64,000 nt of DNA, taken from Virgisporangium ochraceum (lineage in GTDB: Bacteria > Actinomycetota > Actinomycetes > Mycobacteriales > Micromonosporaceae). The notes beneath the pieces were generated by a model. That model ran no database searches. It saw nothing but the letters and a program-made list of their open reading frames with translations, and was not told where the DNA came from. Position 1 is the first letter of the stretch. Every line of letters begins with the position of its first letter. Position numbers and translations under genes: made by a program. Shown here piece after piece: positions 7,344-15,648 of this stretch. The stretch spans positions 42,696-106,695 of the forward strand of contig NZ_BOPH01000038.1 of NCBI RefSeq assembly GCF_016863655.1. The letters run 5' to 3'.

Positions 7344-8237
7344 CTACGGCGCGGTGCGGTCCCAGAGGAAGTCGGGCAGGGTGCGTTTCGGCTCGTAGCC
7401 CTGCTCCCGGGCCCGGGTCAGGTCGAGCACCAGGCCGTGTGCCAGCTGGTCGACCGCGTAGCGGGTCAGCGTCGGAGACCGGCGCAGCCTCGACGCCACC
7501 GCGCCGGCCACGGCGGCGGCCGTGTTCGCCAGTGTCACCGGCACGTGCAGCGGCCTCGCTCCCAGGACCGCCTTCAGCGTGGCGTCACGGGGGTACGGGT
7601 GGGCGTCGGCGATGTTGTAGGCACCGGCCGGCCAGGCGAGGGCCGCCACGCAGGCGTCGGCCAGGTTCTCCACCGCGGTCAGGCTCATCCGGGTGTCGGG
7701 CCCCGGCAGCAGGGCGCGGCCCCCGCGGACCACGCGCCGCAGGCGGGGGAGGAGGTGCGGGTCGCCGGGGCCGTAGACGGCGCGGGGACGCAGCACCACC
7801 GCGCCGCCGTCGAGGGCCACCCGGTCGCCGGCCGCCTTCGTGCGCCCGTACGCGGAGTGCTGGTCGCCGATCGGGCCGTCCTCGCGCACCGGTCCACTGT
7901 GGACACCCGGCGCGTAGACACTCGCGCTGCTCACGTGCACCACCGGCCGGCCGGCGGCGGCGTCGAGGAGCCGGGCGGTGGCGTCGACGTTGATGCGCCG
8001 GAACCGTCGCTCCACCGCGGGTCCGGGGCCCGGGTCGCCGACCGCGGCCGCCAGGTGAACCACCGCCTCGGCGCCGGCGAGGTTCGGGTAGTCGCCGCTC
8101 TCGGCGTCCCATGGCAGGTGGACGCCCACCGGCCCCGGACGGCGACCGACGCTGACCACGTCGTGCCCGGCGGCGGCCGCGGCCCGCGCGACGACCGCGC
8201 CACAGAAGCCGCTGGCGCCGGTGACGACGATCCTCAT
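7344..8237 (-). CDS. OleD-like NAD(P)-dependent reductase/epimerase (3-beta-HSD type)
   Basis: The 297-residue protein has an N-terminal Rossmann signature VTGASGFCG (residues 5-13) and the extended-SDR catalytic pair SAYGRTK (Tyr130, Lys134) with Ser103/104 upstream. OleD proteins of this family reduce the 2-alkyl-3-keto acid made by OleA to a 3-hydroxy acid. Being the last gene of an operon with OleA- and OleC-like enzymes makes that role likely; a sugar epimerase is the main alternative given the glycosyltransferases. The ATG overlaps the P450 stop. A perfect GTCCACTGTGGAC palindrome lies inside (7892-7904). Confidence 0.75.
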   Translation of the reverse strand: MRIVVTGASGFCGAVVARAAAAAGHDVVSVGRRPGPVGVHLPWDAESGDYPNLAGAEAVVHLAAAVGDPGPGPAVERRFRRINVDATARLLDAAAGRPVVHVSSASVYAPGVHSGPVREDGPIGDQHSAYGRTKAAGDRVALDGGAVVLRPRAVYGPGDPHLLPRLRRVVRGGRALLPGPDTRMSLTAVENLADACVAALAWPAGAYNIADAHPYPRDATLKAVLGARPLHVPVTLANTAAAVAGAVASRLRRSPTLTRYAVDQLAHGLVLDLTRAREQGYEPKRTLPDFLWDRTAP

Positions 8238-9292
8238 CCGGCCCGGACCTCCACAGTGGACCATCCGGGCAACGCGGCCGACCGGTCGACCGCCGCCCGC
8301 ACCACCACCGGGCGGTACACGGCGAACGCCGCGAGCGCGTCGGCGAGCTGCGCACGGGCGAGGCGGGCACCGGGACAGGCGTGCGGACCGGCTCCGAACA
8401 CCAGCTGCGCCACCTTCGGCGGCGCCGGGTCCACCGTGGACGGTCCGCGGCGGTGCGCGTGCGCCGCGTGCCGGGCGACGAGGATCAGCCGGTCGCCGCG
8501 CCGCACCGGCCGGCCCGCGACCGTGCCGTCGCCGGCCGCGACCCGGGGCAGCAGCGGGCTGGGCGCGAGCACGCGCAGCAGTTCGTCGACGAGCACCGGC
8601 CGCCGTACCGGGTCGGCCGCGGCGGACCACAGGTCGTCGTCGGCGCACCACGCCACCGCCCGCGGCAGCGCGGAGACCATCGTGTTGACGGCGGCGACGG
8701 CGAGCATCGCCCCGCGCTCGGAGCCGGCGAGCTCGATGAGCTCACGCGCCGCGTCGCTCCTCTGCGGACGCCGCCCGGGCTTCTGCGGACGCCGCCCGGG
8801 CCGGAGGTGGTCGCGGGCGGCGTCGGCCGCCGCCCGCCGCGCGGCCCGCGCCAACCGGACCGGGTGCGCGTCGACCCCCAGCAGCGCCGCCGCCGTGGCG
8901 CCCGTGAGCTCCACCGCCACCTCGACCACGTCGACGGTTCCGCCCGTGCCGAGCGGCCGCAGCCGCTGCCGCAGCACCTCCTGCCACACGGGCGCGAGGC
9001 GGCTGCCGGCCAGCGCCTGCCCCACCGACCGGCGGGTGGAGCGGTGCTCCGGACCCTCCTCGTCGAAGACGACGTCGGCTCCGCCGGCCGCGCGGGCGAT
9101 CCCGCCGGTGCTGCCCGGCGCGGTGCGGTCGAGCGGCACGCGGGTGAGCCCGTCGACGTAGCCGTCGGTGCCGTGCACCAGCACCGTGCGCCCGATCCGC
9201 ACCGAGGACGCGAACCGGGTGGCGCCCAGGAGCGCGAACAGGAACGGATGCGACAGCAGGTACACCAGCCGGTCGCGCCGTCGTGCCCTCAC
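8234..9292 (-). CDS. cytochrome P450
   Basis: This 352-residue protein has the heme loop FGAGPHACPG (Cys306) and an ExxR-type DELLR helix K motif. At about 50 residues below the usual length it is a short P450, but helices I, K and L are present. The I-helix reads AAVNTMVS, with Asn where the acid of the acid-alcohol pair is normally found, which may change O2 activation. A 21-bp tandem duplication (8761-8801) inserts a second PGRRPQ unit. The GTG start overlaps the stop of the YihY-GT2 gene (GTGA). In context it would hydroxylate or desaturate the lipid product. Confidence 0.85.
   Translation of the reverse strand: MRARRRDRLVYLLSHPFLFALLGATRFASSVRIGRTVLVHGTDGYVDGLTRVPLDRTAPGSTGGIARAAGGADVVFDEEGPEHRSTRRSVGQALAGSRLAPVWQEVLRQRLRPLGTGGTVDVVEVAVELTGATAAALLGVDAHPVRLARAARRAAADAARDHLRPGRRPQKPGRRPQRSDAARELIELAGSERGAMLAVAAVNTMVSALPRAVAWCADDDLWSAAADPVRRPVLVDELLRVLAPSPLLPRVAAGDGTVAGRPVRRGDRLILVARHAAHAHRRGPSTVDPAPPKVAQLVFGAGPHACPGARLARAQLADALAAFAVYRPVVVRAAVDRSAALPGWSTVEVRAG
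8761..8801. repeat. 21-bp tandem duplication inside the P450 gene
   Basis: Two head-to-tail copies of a unit beginning TCTGCGGACGCCGCCCGGGC, nearly identical and a multiple of three long, so the frame is kept and the protein gains PGRRPQK-PGRRPQR. It falls between the probable helices G-H region and helix I. Confidence 0.8.
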
Positions 9293-10947
9293 GCGGGCAA
9301 CCGCACGTGGGTCTCGGCCTCGTCGGCCGGGCGGTAGCGGCGGTCCCAGTACCAGAGCAGCGTGCGCCGGGGTCCCCACGAACGCAGCCGCCGCAGGCTG
9401 TTGTACACCACCAGGTTCTCGGCCCGCCGGACCCGGTCGCTGTACAGGCGGGCGCGGTTGAGCAGTTCCACGTCCTCCGAGCCGTCGAGCAGCGTGGTGT
9501 CGGTGGCGCCGCCGCAACGCTGGTACAGGTCGGCGGTGAACGCCAGGTTGTGACCGTGGCACAGCACGTACGGCGTCCGGTAGGCGCGACCGCGCTGGGC
9601 GAACCGGCCGTAGACCGCGGCGAGCCGCACGGCGGCCGGGAACAGCCGGCGCTCCGCCCACGACGGCGACTCGTCGGGCCGGGGAACGCTGCGGCCGCAG
9701 GCGAACTCGACCCCCGACGCGAGCGTCGCGCGGGCCGTCGCCACCCAGTCGGGCGCGGGGACGCAGTCGGCGTCGGTACGGGCGAGGTACGTGGCACCGT
9801 GCGCGATCGCGTACCGGAAACCGGCGTCGGCGGCGGTACCCGGTCCGGGGCGCTCCTCGGTCAGCAGCACCACGGGCATTCCGGAGGCCTTCACCACCTC
9901 GGGCGTGCCGTCGGTGGACCCGTTGTCGACCACGACGAGCGTGAAGTCGGTGTCGGTCTGCGCCTCGAGCGCCTCGAGCGTGCGTCCGATCGAGGTGGCC
10001 TCGTTCAACGCCGGCACGACCACCCAGAGGTCGCCGGGCCTCTCCGCGACGGCCCCGTCGGGCGGCGCGGCCGTCGACGCCCACGCCGTGGCGCGGAAGA
10101 GGATGCGCGCGGCCAGGTTGCACCACACCAGCACGCCGACGATCGCGCCGGCCGAGCGGTACACGGTCGCGTGCAGGTCGGCGGTCGCGGCGAAGTACGG
10201 GCCGGCCGCGATCGTGAGCAGATGCAGCAGGACCGCGGCCGCGAACGCCGCGCGCAGCGCGGCCGGCCACGCCGGGCGCCCGGTGCCGCGCCACGCGCAG
10301 CGGACCGTGGCCCACGCGATGAGCAGCGCCACCACCGGCAGGCTGACCAGCGGCCCCCACCACCGGCCGGTAGCGGCGAACGCGGTCACCGCGGCGGCGA
10401 CGGCCATGGCGGCGAGCAGGCCGATGCCGAGCACGGCGTCGCGGGCCGCGTCCCGGAACGGGTTGCCGCTGCCGGCCGGCTGGCCGCAGGTGGCCCGGAC
10501 CCCGGTGCGCAACGCGCGCACCAGCCGCATCGACCCCCACAGCAACGCACCGACCAGCGCGAGCCGCAGCCCCGGCCCGGGCTGCACGCTGTCGACCGCC
10601 GCCGCCACGTTGTCGGGCAGCACCACGCCGGCGGCCCGGTGCGCCACCGAGGCCATCGCACCGCTGCTGACGCCGAGCCCGCCGAGCGCGAGCGCGGCCA
10701 GCGCGACGAACGGGGCGGCACTGATGAGCAACGCGTACGTGAGCGCACCGGCGAGCGCGTCGCCGTTCGCCGAGGTGTACCGCTCGTGCGACCGCTTGAC
10801 GCGTCCCCACGCTCTGCCTGATGCGCCCGCCTGCGCGGGCGCGGGCCCTGGGGCCTGTGTGGCGTCGCCTTCCCTCGTCGCTTCGGTCGCTGCGCTCCCT
10901 GCGCTCCTCAGTCCAGGCGACGCCGGCCCCAGGGCCGGCCTGCTCAT
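9289..10947 (-). CDS. YihY/BrkB membrane domain fused to a GT2 glycosyltransferase
   Basis: The 552-residue protein has three parts. Residues 1-45 are an Ala/Gly/Pro-rich extension encoded by an interspersed repeat (10844-10936). Residues 50-295 are a YihY/BrkB-type membrane domain with about six hydrophobic segments, opening ERYTSANGDALAGALTYALL. Residues 305-530 are a GT2 domain with VVPALNEA, VVDNGSTDGTPE and the metal-binding ARTDADC near 394. YihY proteins are usually stand-alone; fusion to a GT2 suggests transfer of a sugar at the membrane to a lipid made by this operon and perhaps its flipping. Start ATG overlaps the AMP-ligase stop. Confidence 0.85.
   Translation of the reverse strand: MSRPALGPASPGLRSAGSAATEATREGDATQAPGPAPAQAGASGRAWGRVKRSHERYTSANGDALAGALTYALLISAAPFVALAALALGGLGVSSGAMASVAHRAAGVVLPDNVAAAVDSVQPGPGLRLALVGALLWGSMRLVRALRTGVRATCGQPAGSGNPFRDAARDAVLGIGLLAAMAVAAAVTAFAATGRWWGPLVSLPVVALLIAWATVRCAWRGTGRPAWPAALRAAFAAAVLLHLLTIAAGPYFAATADLHATVYRSAGAIVGVLVWCNLAARILFRATAWASTAAPPDGAVAERPGDLWVVVPALNEATSIGRTLEALEAQTDTDFTLVVVDNGSTDGTPEVVKASGMPVVLLTEERPGPGTAADAGFRYAIAHGATYLARTDADCVPAPDWVATARATLASGVEFACGRSVPRPDESPSWAERRLFPAAVRLAAVYGRFAQRGRAYRTPYVLCHGHNLAFTADLYQRCGGATDTTLLDGSEDVELLNRARLYSDRVRRAENLVVYNSLRRLRSWGPRRTLLWYWDRRYRPADEAETHVRLPA
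10844..10936. repeat. interspersed palindromic element, copy A
   Basis: About 93 bp bounded by perfect 12-bp arms GGCCCTGGGGCC/GGCCCCAGGGCC (10844-10855, 10925-10936) with a second arm pair GGCGTCGCC/GGCGACGCC just inside. The core CGCCTTCCCTCGTCGCT recurs at 57583-57599. It sits at the 5' end of the YihY-GT2 gene and supplies its first codons. Confidence 0.7.
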
Positions 10948-12389
10948 GGCGCCACTCCTTCGAGGTATCGGGCGGCGAAGGCGGACGCGGCGGCGCGGTC
11001 GGGCTTGCGCGACCGGCCGGTCAGCGGCACATCGGCGAGGAGCACCGCGTCGGGACGGGCGGCGCCCATCCGGCGCAGCGGCGTGTCCAGGGCGGCCCGG
11101 ACCGCACGCGCCGAGGCGCCCGCCCGGGGCTGCACGACCGCCACCAGCCGTTCGTCGCCGTCGCCGGCCGGCACGCCCACGAGGAGTGCGAGGTCGACAC
11201 CCGGCACGTGCAGCGCCGGCTCGTACAGCCCCGGGTAGATGTTCTCGGCCCCGCGCAGGATCATGTCCTTCGCCCGCCCCCCGAGGACGATGCGACCGTC
11301 GACGAGATGCCCGACGTCGCCGGTGTCCACCGTCAGGAACGGGTCCTCGCCCAGGTACCGGTCGGCGGCCTGGGGAGCGGCGAGCCGCAGCACCCCGTGG
11401 CGGTCGACGCTCGCCTGTACACCGGGCAGCGGCGCGCCGACGAGGTCACCGGTGCCCGCGAACGTGGTCTTCTCCGCCGCCGACACCACCGCCGCCGGGA
11501 AGATCTCGGTGAGCGCGTACACGCCGAAGGCGTCGGCGGCGCCCGCCGCCACCACGCGGCCGAGCAGGGTCGCGCTCACCGGGGCCGATCCACTGTAGAC
11601 GGAGCCGGTGAACCGGGCGCCGGCCGACAGCGCCGCCCGCAGCTGCGGCGGCGTCAGGTAGGTCGCCTGCGGCCGGACGGCCGAGATCTGCCGGGCCAGG
11701 CGGCGCGGCGACCGCGCGGGCAGCGCCACCGGCGCCCCGCACGCCAACGCCGGGACGAGCACGAACAGCGTCCCTCCGACGACCGGCACGCCGGCGGCCG
11801 GGCGCACCAGGTCGGCCACCGCACGCGTCCCCGCGGCGACACTCGCCCGCGTGTGCACCACGGCCCGCGGCTGGCTCGTCGTGCCCGACGTGAAGATGAC
11901 CAGCGCGTCGCCGTCGCCGTCGAAGGCCGCGGGCGGCGCTCCGTCCCGGTCCCGTATAGAAGGCGCGCAACCCGGCAGCCGCCGGCCCACGGTGACCACC
12001 GGCGCGATCGCGCGCAGCCGGGGAAGGGACAGGCCGGCGCGGCGGGCCACCGGTGCGGCCCACCCGGCCGCGGCCTGTGCGGCGGCGTCGGCCACCACGA
12101 GCGCCGGCGCGGCCAGCCGCAGGCGGGCGACGAGGACGTCGGGGCCGGCGGACGGGTCGAGCACCGCCACGCGCAGGCCGAGCCGGTGCGCGGCCAGCAT
12201 CACGGCGAGCGCGCGCGGGCCCGGCCGCACCGCCAACCCGAGGGTGTCCCCTGTGGACAGTCCACTGTGGTGCAGCGCCACGGCGTAGCGGTCGCTCAGA
12301 AGCGCCAGTTCGCCGCGGGTGATCCGGCCGATCACGGCCGGCCGGTCGGAGTCGCGGCCGCGCAGGGCCGCCGCCAGTTCGGTGAGCAT
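10944..12389 (-). CDS. OleC-like AMP-forming ligase (candidate beta-lactone synthetase)
   Basis: A 481-residue adenylate-forming enzyme with the phosphate loop FTSGTTSQPRAVVHT near residue 165, YALTEIFPAAVV, VDTGDVGH and the hinge GRAKDMILRGAENIYPG near 370, and a late GRSRKPDR lysine region. The SGSAPV...YALTEIFPAAVV stretch resembles OleC (SAGAPV...YGATECLPVAVV), which converts 3-hydroxy acids to beta-lactones; ordinary acyl-CoA or fatty acyl-AMP ligases are the alternative. No carrier domain is attached. It overlaps both neighbours by 1-4 nt. The operon order thiolase-ligase-reductase supports the Ole reading. Confidence 0.75.
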   Translation of the reverse strand: MLTELAAALRGRDSDRPAVIGRITRGELALLSDRYAVALHHSGLSTGDTLGLAVRPGPRALAVMLAAHRLGLRVAVLDPSAGPDVLVARLRLAAPALVVADAAAQAAAGWAAPVARRAGLSLPRLRAIAPVVTVGRRLPGCAPSIRDRDGAPPAAFDGDGDALVIFTSGTTSQPRAVVHTRASVAAGTRAVADLVRPAAGVPVVGGTLFVLVPALACGAPVALPARSPRRLARQISAVRPQATYLTPPQLRAALSAGARFTGSVYSGSAPVSATLLGRVVAAGAADAFGVYALTEIFPAAVVSAAEKTTFAGTGDLVGAPLPGVQASVDRHGVLRLAAPQAADRYLGEDPFLTVDTGDVGHLVDGRIVLGGRAKDMILRGAENIYPGLYEPALHVPGVDLALLVGVPAGDGDERLVAVVQPRAGASARAVRAALDTPLRRMGAARPDAVLLADVPLTGRSRKPDRAAASAFAARYLEGVAP

Positions 12390-13117
12390 CAGCGCGGGTC
12401 CGGGGTGAGCCCGCCGCTGCCGCGGTCGAGGTACCAGCGGGCCGCGCCGCGCAGGCCGTACGCGCGCAGCCGGCGGGTGGAGTTCTCCACCACCATCGCC
12501 TTGCAGCGCGTGATCACGGCCGTGGTGCGGCGGACCCGGTTGAGGAAGGCCCGGTCGGTCGGCGACGGGCGGCGCGGCATCCCGCCGCACGCCTCGTACA
12601 GCGCGGCGGTGATGGCCATGTTGTTACCCGCGTGCATCCGGTACGGGGCGAGGTACCGCGTGCCGCGGTTGGCCGGACGCAGCCGGCCGAACGCCGCCGC
12701 GACCGCCACCACCACGCGGAACACCGCGCGCCCGACGGGGCCGTGCTCGTCGCGGCGGGCCACGATACGCCCGGCCACCAGGCCGGGGTTGGACACCAGG
12801 GCGGCGCGGGCGGCCGCGACCCAGCCTGGCCGGGGCAGGCAGTCGGCGTCGGTGCGGGCCAGCATCGTGGCGCCGTGCGCGATCGCGTGCCGGAAACCCG
12901 TGTCGACCGCGCAGCCGACACCCTTGTGCGGCTCGACGATCAGCTCGACCGGCAGCCGGTCGTAGGCACGGACCACGTCGGTGGTGCGGTCGAGCGAGTT
13001 GTTGTCGACCACCAGCAGCGTGAAGTCCCGGTCGGTCTGCGCCGCGAGCGCGTCGAGCGTCGCGGTGATCCGGGCCGCCTCGTTGTAGGCGGGCACGATC
13101 ACCCACAGGGAGGTCAT
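12389..13117 (-). CDS. GT2 glycosyltransferase
   Basis: A 242-residue soluble GT-A enzyme with VIVPAYNEA at the N-terminus, LLVVDNNSLDRT, the DxD-type ARTDADC and HAGNNMAI. It is paralogous to the GT2 half of the YihY fusion (same TDRDFTL/TDTDFTL, ARTDADC and C-terminal RRLR...RWYLDR/RTLLWYWDR sequences), so one probably arose from the other. It ends by sharing one base with the AMP-ligase start and starts inside the thiolase stop. Sugar donor and acceptor are unknown; a lipid acceptor is inferred from the operon. Confidence 0.85.
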   Translation of the reverse strand: MTSLWVIVPAYNEAARITATLDALAAQTDRDFTLLVVDNNSLDRTTDVVRAYDRLPVELIVEPHKGVGCAVDTGFRHAIAHGATMLARTDADCLPRPGWVAAARAALVSNPGLVAGRIVARRDEHGPVGRAVFRVVVAVAAAFGRLRPANRGTRYLAPYRMHAGNNMAITAALYEACGGMPRRPSPTDRAFLNRVRRTTAVITRCKAMVVENSTRRLRAYGLRGAARWYLDRGSGGLTPDPR

Positions 13118-14121
13118 CGCTGCCACGCCATCGTCATCACGCTGACGCCACCGCCGAGGCCGACGAACAGCACCCGGTCGCCGGCGTCCAAAGAGGACCA
13201 CACCCGGGCCAGCTGAACACCGAGGGTCGCCGAGGCCAGGTTGCCGTGCGAGGGCACCGTCACGTCGAGAAGGGACGCCGGCACGCCGGTCACCTCGACG
13301 AAGCGCTCCAGGTACGGCTGGGTCACCTGGTGCACGAGCACCTTCGCGTAGTCGGGCCAGTCGAGGCCCGTGCGGTAGCGCACGCGGTCCAATATCGCGG
13401 TTCCGACCTTCTCGAAGACGCCGCGCAGCGCGCGCCCGTCGCCGGAGAAGTAGGTGTGCTCGTCGCCGCGCGGGTGCCGCGACCCGCCGCCGGGGATGCC
13501 GCCCACCCGCCAGTGCTGCGACAGCGTCTCCGTGTCGACGTCGAAGATGCCGCCGGACGGCACGGCCTCGACCACGACGGCGGCACCCGCGTCGCCGAAC
13601 GTGAACCCCGCGAACGCCTCGCGCGCCTGCGCGAGGCTGCGCACCGACGGCCGCATCACCCGCGTGGGTGTCTCGCCGGTGACCACCAGCACCCGCCCGG
13701 CGCGGCCGGCGAGCACCATCGACCGCGCCAGGTCGATGCCGTTGAGGAAGCTGTTGCAGGCGTTGGTGACGTCGAGCGCGTGCGCCTTCGACCCCAGCTC
13801 GGCCTGCACGATGTGCGCCGTGGCGGGTTCCACGAGATCCCGCGACGCCGAGGCGAAGAGCAGAACGTCGATGTCGAGCGGGTCGAGGTCCGCGCTCCGG
13901 AGGGCCTTGTCGGCGGCGGCGACCGCGAGGGTGGACGCGTACTCGCCCGGCCCGGCCACGTGCCGGCGGACGATGCCGCTCATCTTCTCGAACAGGCCGC
14001 GCGGCAGCCGGACCCGGCTCGCCTCCTGCACGCGGTGCTGCAACTGCACCGTCGTCTCCACCCGCGCCGGCAGATGGGCGCCGACGGCGGTGATGCCCAC
14101 CCCCGGTAATTGGTCGGTCAT
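13114..14121 (-). CDS. OleA-like thiolase (head-to-head acyl-CoA condensation)
   Basis: The 335-residue protein is a FabH/thiolase-fold enzyme with Cys122 (VTNACNSF), His264 (VHQVTQ) and Asn294 (SHGNLAS). It also has SRDLVEPAT (Glu98), matching the OleA-specific SRDYLEPST glutamate that serves as base in non-decarboxylative Claisen condensation of two fatty acyl-CoAs; ordinary FabH lacks it. DVTNAC and VVTGETP also parallel OleA DVANAC and VVDGETA. It is the first gene of the operon and is probably what sets the product as an alpha-alkyl beta-keto acid. The ordinary fabH is separate at 55218-56159. Confidence 0.85.
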   Translation of the reverse strand: MTDQLPGVGITAVGAHLPARVETTVQLQHRVQEASRVRLPRGLFEKMSGIVRRHVAGPGEYASTLAVAAADKALRSADLDPLDIDVLLFASASRDLVEPATAHIVQAELGSKAHALDVTNACNSFLNGIDLARSMVLAGRAGRVLVVTGETPTRVMRPSVRSLAQAREAFAGFTFGDAGAAVVVEAVPSGGIFDVDTETLSQHWRVGGIPGGGSRHPRGDEHTYFSGDGRALRGVFEKVGTAILDRVRYRTGLDWPDYAKVLVHQVTQPYLERFVEVTGVPASLLDVTVPSHGNLASATLGVQLARVWSSLDAGDRVLFVGLGGGVSVMTMAWQR

Positions 14122-14252
14122 GCTGTTCAGCTTCTCCGGAGGTGGCGCGCGGGACGTGAGTACAGGGGCTCAATCGTGCCTGGTCACCACCCCTGGTGGC
14201 TGCCCTCCGATCGGCCGCAACCTTTTCGCCGGCCGGCCCGTGTCCTGTAGTT

Positions 14253-14759
14253 GTGAGCGATGTCGCCGCGGCGGAGTTCGACGAGTTCTACCGGAGCACC
14301 TCCGGCCGGCTCGTCCGCTACGTGTTCGGCCTGACCGGCGACCTTGCCGACGCGCAGGACCTGGTGCAGGAGACCTACGTGCGGGCCTGGCAACGGTGGG
14401 ACCGGCTGACCGGTTACGAGTCGGTGGAGGCCTGGTTACGCATGGTGGCGACCAGGCTGGCCACCGACCGGTGGCGCCGGCTCGGGGTGCGGCGGGCGTT
14501 CCTCGCGGCGGCGCCGCCGGGTGGCGTCGTGCCGCCGCCGAGCGAGGAGACCGTGCTGGTGGTGACCGCGCTGCGGGTCCTGCCGCTGGCGCAGCGGCAG
14601 GCGATCGTCATGCACTACCTGCTCGACCTGTCGGTCGAGCAGATCGCGCGGGAGACCGGCGCGCCGGTCGGAACGGTGAAGTCGTGGCTGTCGCGCGGCC
14701 GCGGCGCGCTGCTGGCCGAGCTCGCGCCGGCCGCCACGGGAGGTGACGGGGATGAGTGA
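14253..14759 (+). CDS. ECF sigma factor
   Basis: A 168-residue sigma-70 of the extracytoplasmic class: region 2 around DAQDLVQETYVRAWQRWD and region 4 around LSVEQIARETGAPVGTVKSW. The GTG at 14253 begins VSDVAAAEFDEFY, the normal opening; no clear Shine-Dalgarno precedes it, so a leaderless or nearly leaderless transcript is possible. It is divergent from the ole-like operon and its last codons overlap the anti-sigma-like gene, implying co-expression. It might control the adjacent operon, but no shared promoter motif could be verified. Confidence 0.85.
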   Translation: MSDVAAAEFDEFYRSTSGRLVRYVFGLTGDLADAQDLVQETYVRAWQRWDRLTGYESVEAWLRMVATRLATDRWRRLGVRRAFLAAAPPGGVVPPPSEETVLVVTALRVLPLAQRQAIVMHYLLDLSVEQIARETGAPVGTVKSWLSRGRGALLAELAPAATGGDGDE

Positions 14760-15579
14760 GGACCTGCACCGTCTGCTCGCCAGCACCCGGCGCGACGCCG
14801 ACGCGGTCGTGCTCGCCCAGCCGTCGGCGCTGCGACGCGTCGGCACCCGGCGCGCCCGGACGCGCACCGGACTCGTGGCCGTGCTGGCCGTGGCCGTGCT
14901 GATCGGCGGGTCCGTGGTCGCCAACCGGTACACCACCCGGGCGGAGCCGCCGGTGATCACCCCGCCCGCCCCGGTGGTCTCCTCGCCGGCGCCGTCGGCG
15001 TCGCGGCTGGCGGTGACCTTCGAGGAGGACGCCTGCACGACCGACCTGTCCGCCTGCCGGGCACCCGGCCGCTGGTGGTTCGAGGAGAAGCTGCCCGCGC
15101 CGTGCGCGTCGACCACCCACGCGAGCGACGCGCAGATCGTCGCCCGACGGTCGCGCACCGTGGCCCCCGACCCGGCCGACCGGTCGCTCCGGTACGGCCA
15201 GACGCTCGTCCGGTACAGCGGCGACGGTGCGGGCCGGTACGTGTCCGAGGTCGAGTCGGCGCTGTCGCGCTGCCCCTCGGTCCGGAGACAGCTCGGCATC
15301 GACTCCCCGAGCACGATGTTCACGCTGCGTTACCAGAAGGTGTCGGCGGGGTCCTACCGGCCGGGCGTCGGCTCGCTGCTGCTGACGCGCGGCTACACCC
15401 TCTCCGGCCGGGACTTCACCCTACTCATGGTGGTCGCCCGGATCGGAGACGTCGTCGTGGTGGTCTCCGACATGGGACGGGACGAGCAACCGGCGTCCGG
15501 CACGACCGTCACCATGGGGCAGGCCGCCTTCGACGCCGCCGTCGCGGCGTCGGTCCGGGAGGCCGAGACCTGGACGTGA
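14752..15579 (+). CDS. membrane protein paired with the sigma factor (anti-sigma-like)
   Basis: A 275-residue protein with a short cytoplasmic N-terminus (about 38 residues), one membrane segment at about residues 39-58 (LVAVLAVAVLIGGSVV) and a secreted Pro/Ser/Ala linker plus extracytoplasmic domain containing three or four cysteines (TTDLSACR, PAPCAS, SRCPS). Coupling to the sigma gene (stop inside its start) and topology suggest an anti-sigma or accessory sensor. No zinc-binding HxxxCxxC anti-sigma motif is visible in the N-terminus, so the role is inferred from position. Confidence 0.65.
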   Translation: MSEDLHRLLASTRRDADAVVLAQPSALRRVGTRRARTRTGLVAVLAVAVLIGGSVVANRYTTRAEPPVITPPAPVVSSPAPSASRLAVTFEEDACTTDLSACRAPGRWWFEEKLPAPCASTTHASDAQIVARRSRTVAPDPADRSLRYGQTLVRYSGDGAGRYVSEVESALSRCPSVRRQLGIDSPSTMFTLRYQKVSAGSYRPGVGSLLLTRGYTLSGRDFTLLMVVARIGDVVVVVSDMGRDEQPASGTTVTMGQAAFDAAVAASVREAETWT

Positions 15580-15581
15580 TC

Positions 15582-15609
15582 ACCTCGGTAACAGGGCTGT
15601 AACCGAGGT
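15582..15609. terminator. hairpin after the sigma/anti-sigma pair
   Basis: CCTCGGTAACAG (15583-15594) and CTGTAACCGAGG (15597-15608) form a 12-bp stem with one mismatch and a 2-nt loop, starting 3 nt after the stop codon. No T-run follows. It probably ends the sigma transcript before the ligase gene at 15649. Confidence 0.5.
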
Positions 15610-15648
15610 CATGACTGCTTGAAAGGTCACCTGGGTAGGAAGAACCGG

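Noticed and set aside
7344..8237. galE (UDP-glucose epimerase)
   Set aside because: Far from galTK, last gene of a lipid-type operon, and sequence is closer to 3-beta-HSD/OleD type.
7113..9161. 682-codon plus-strand frame over the reductase and P450 genes
   Set aside because: Low-complexity shadow composition; minus-strand genes have clear catalytic motifs and coupled starts.
10944..12389. NRPS adenylation domain
   Set aside because: No carrier or condensation domain in the operon; partners are Ole-type enzymes.
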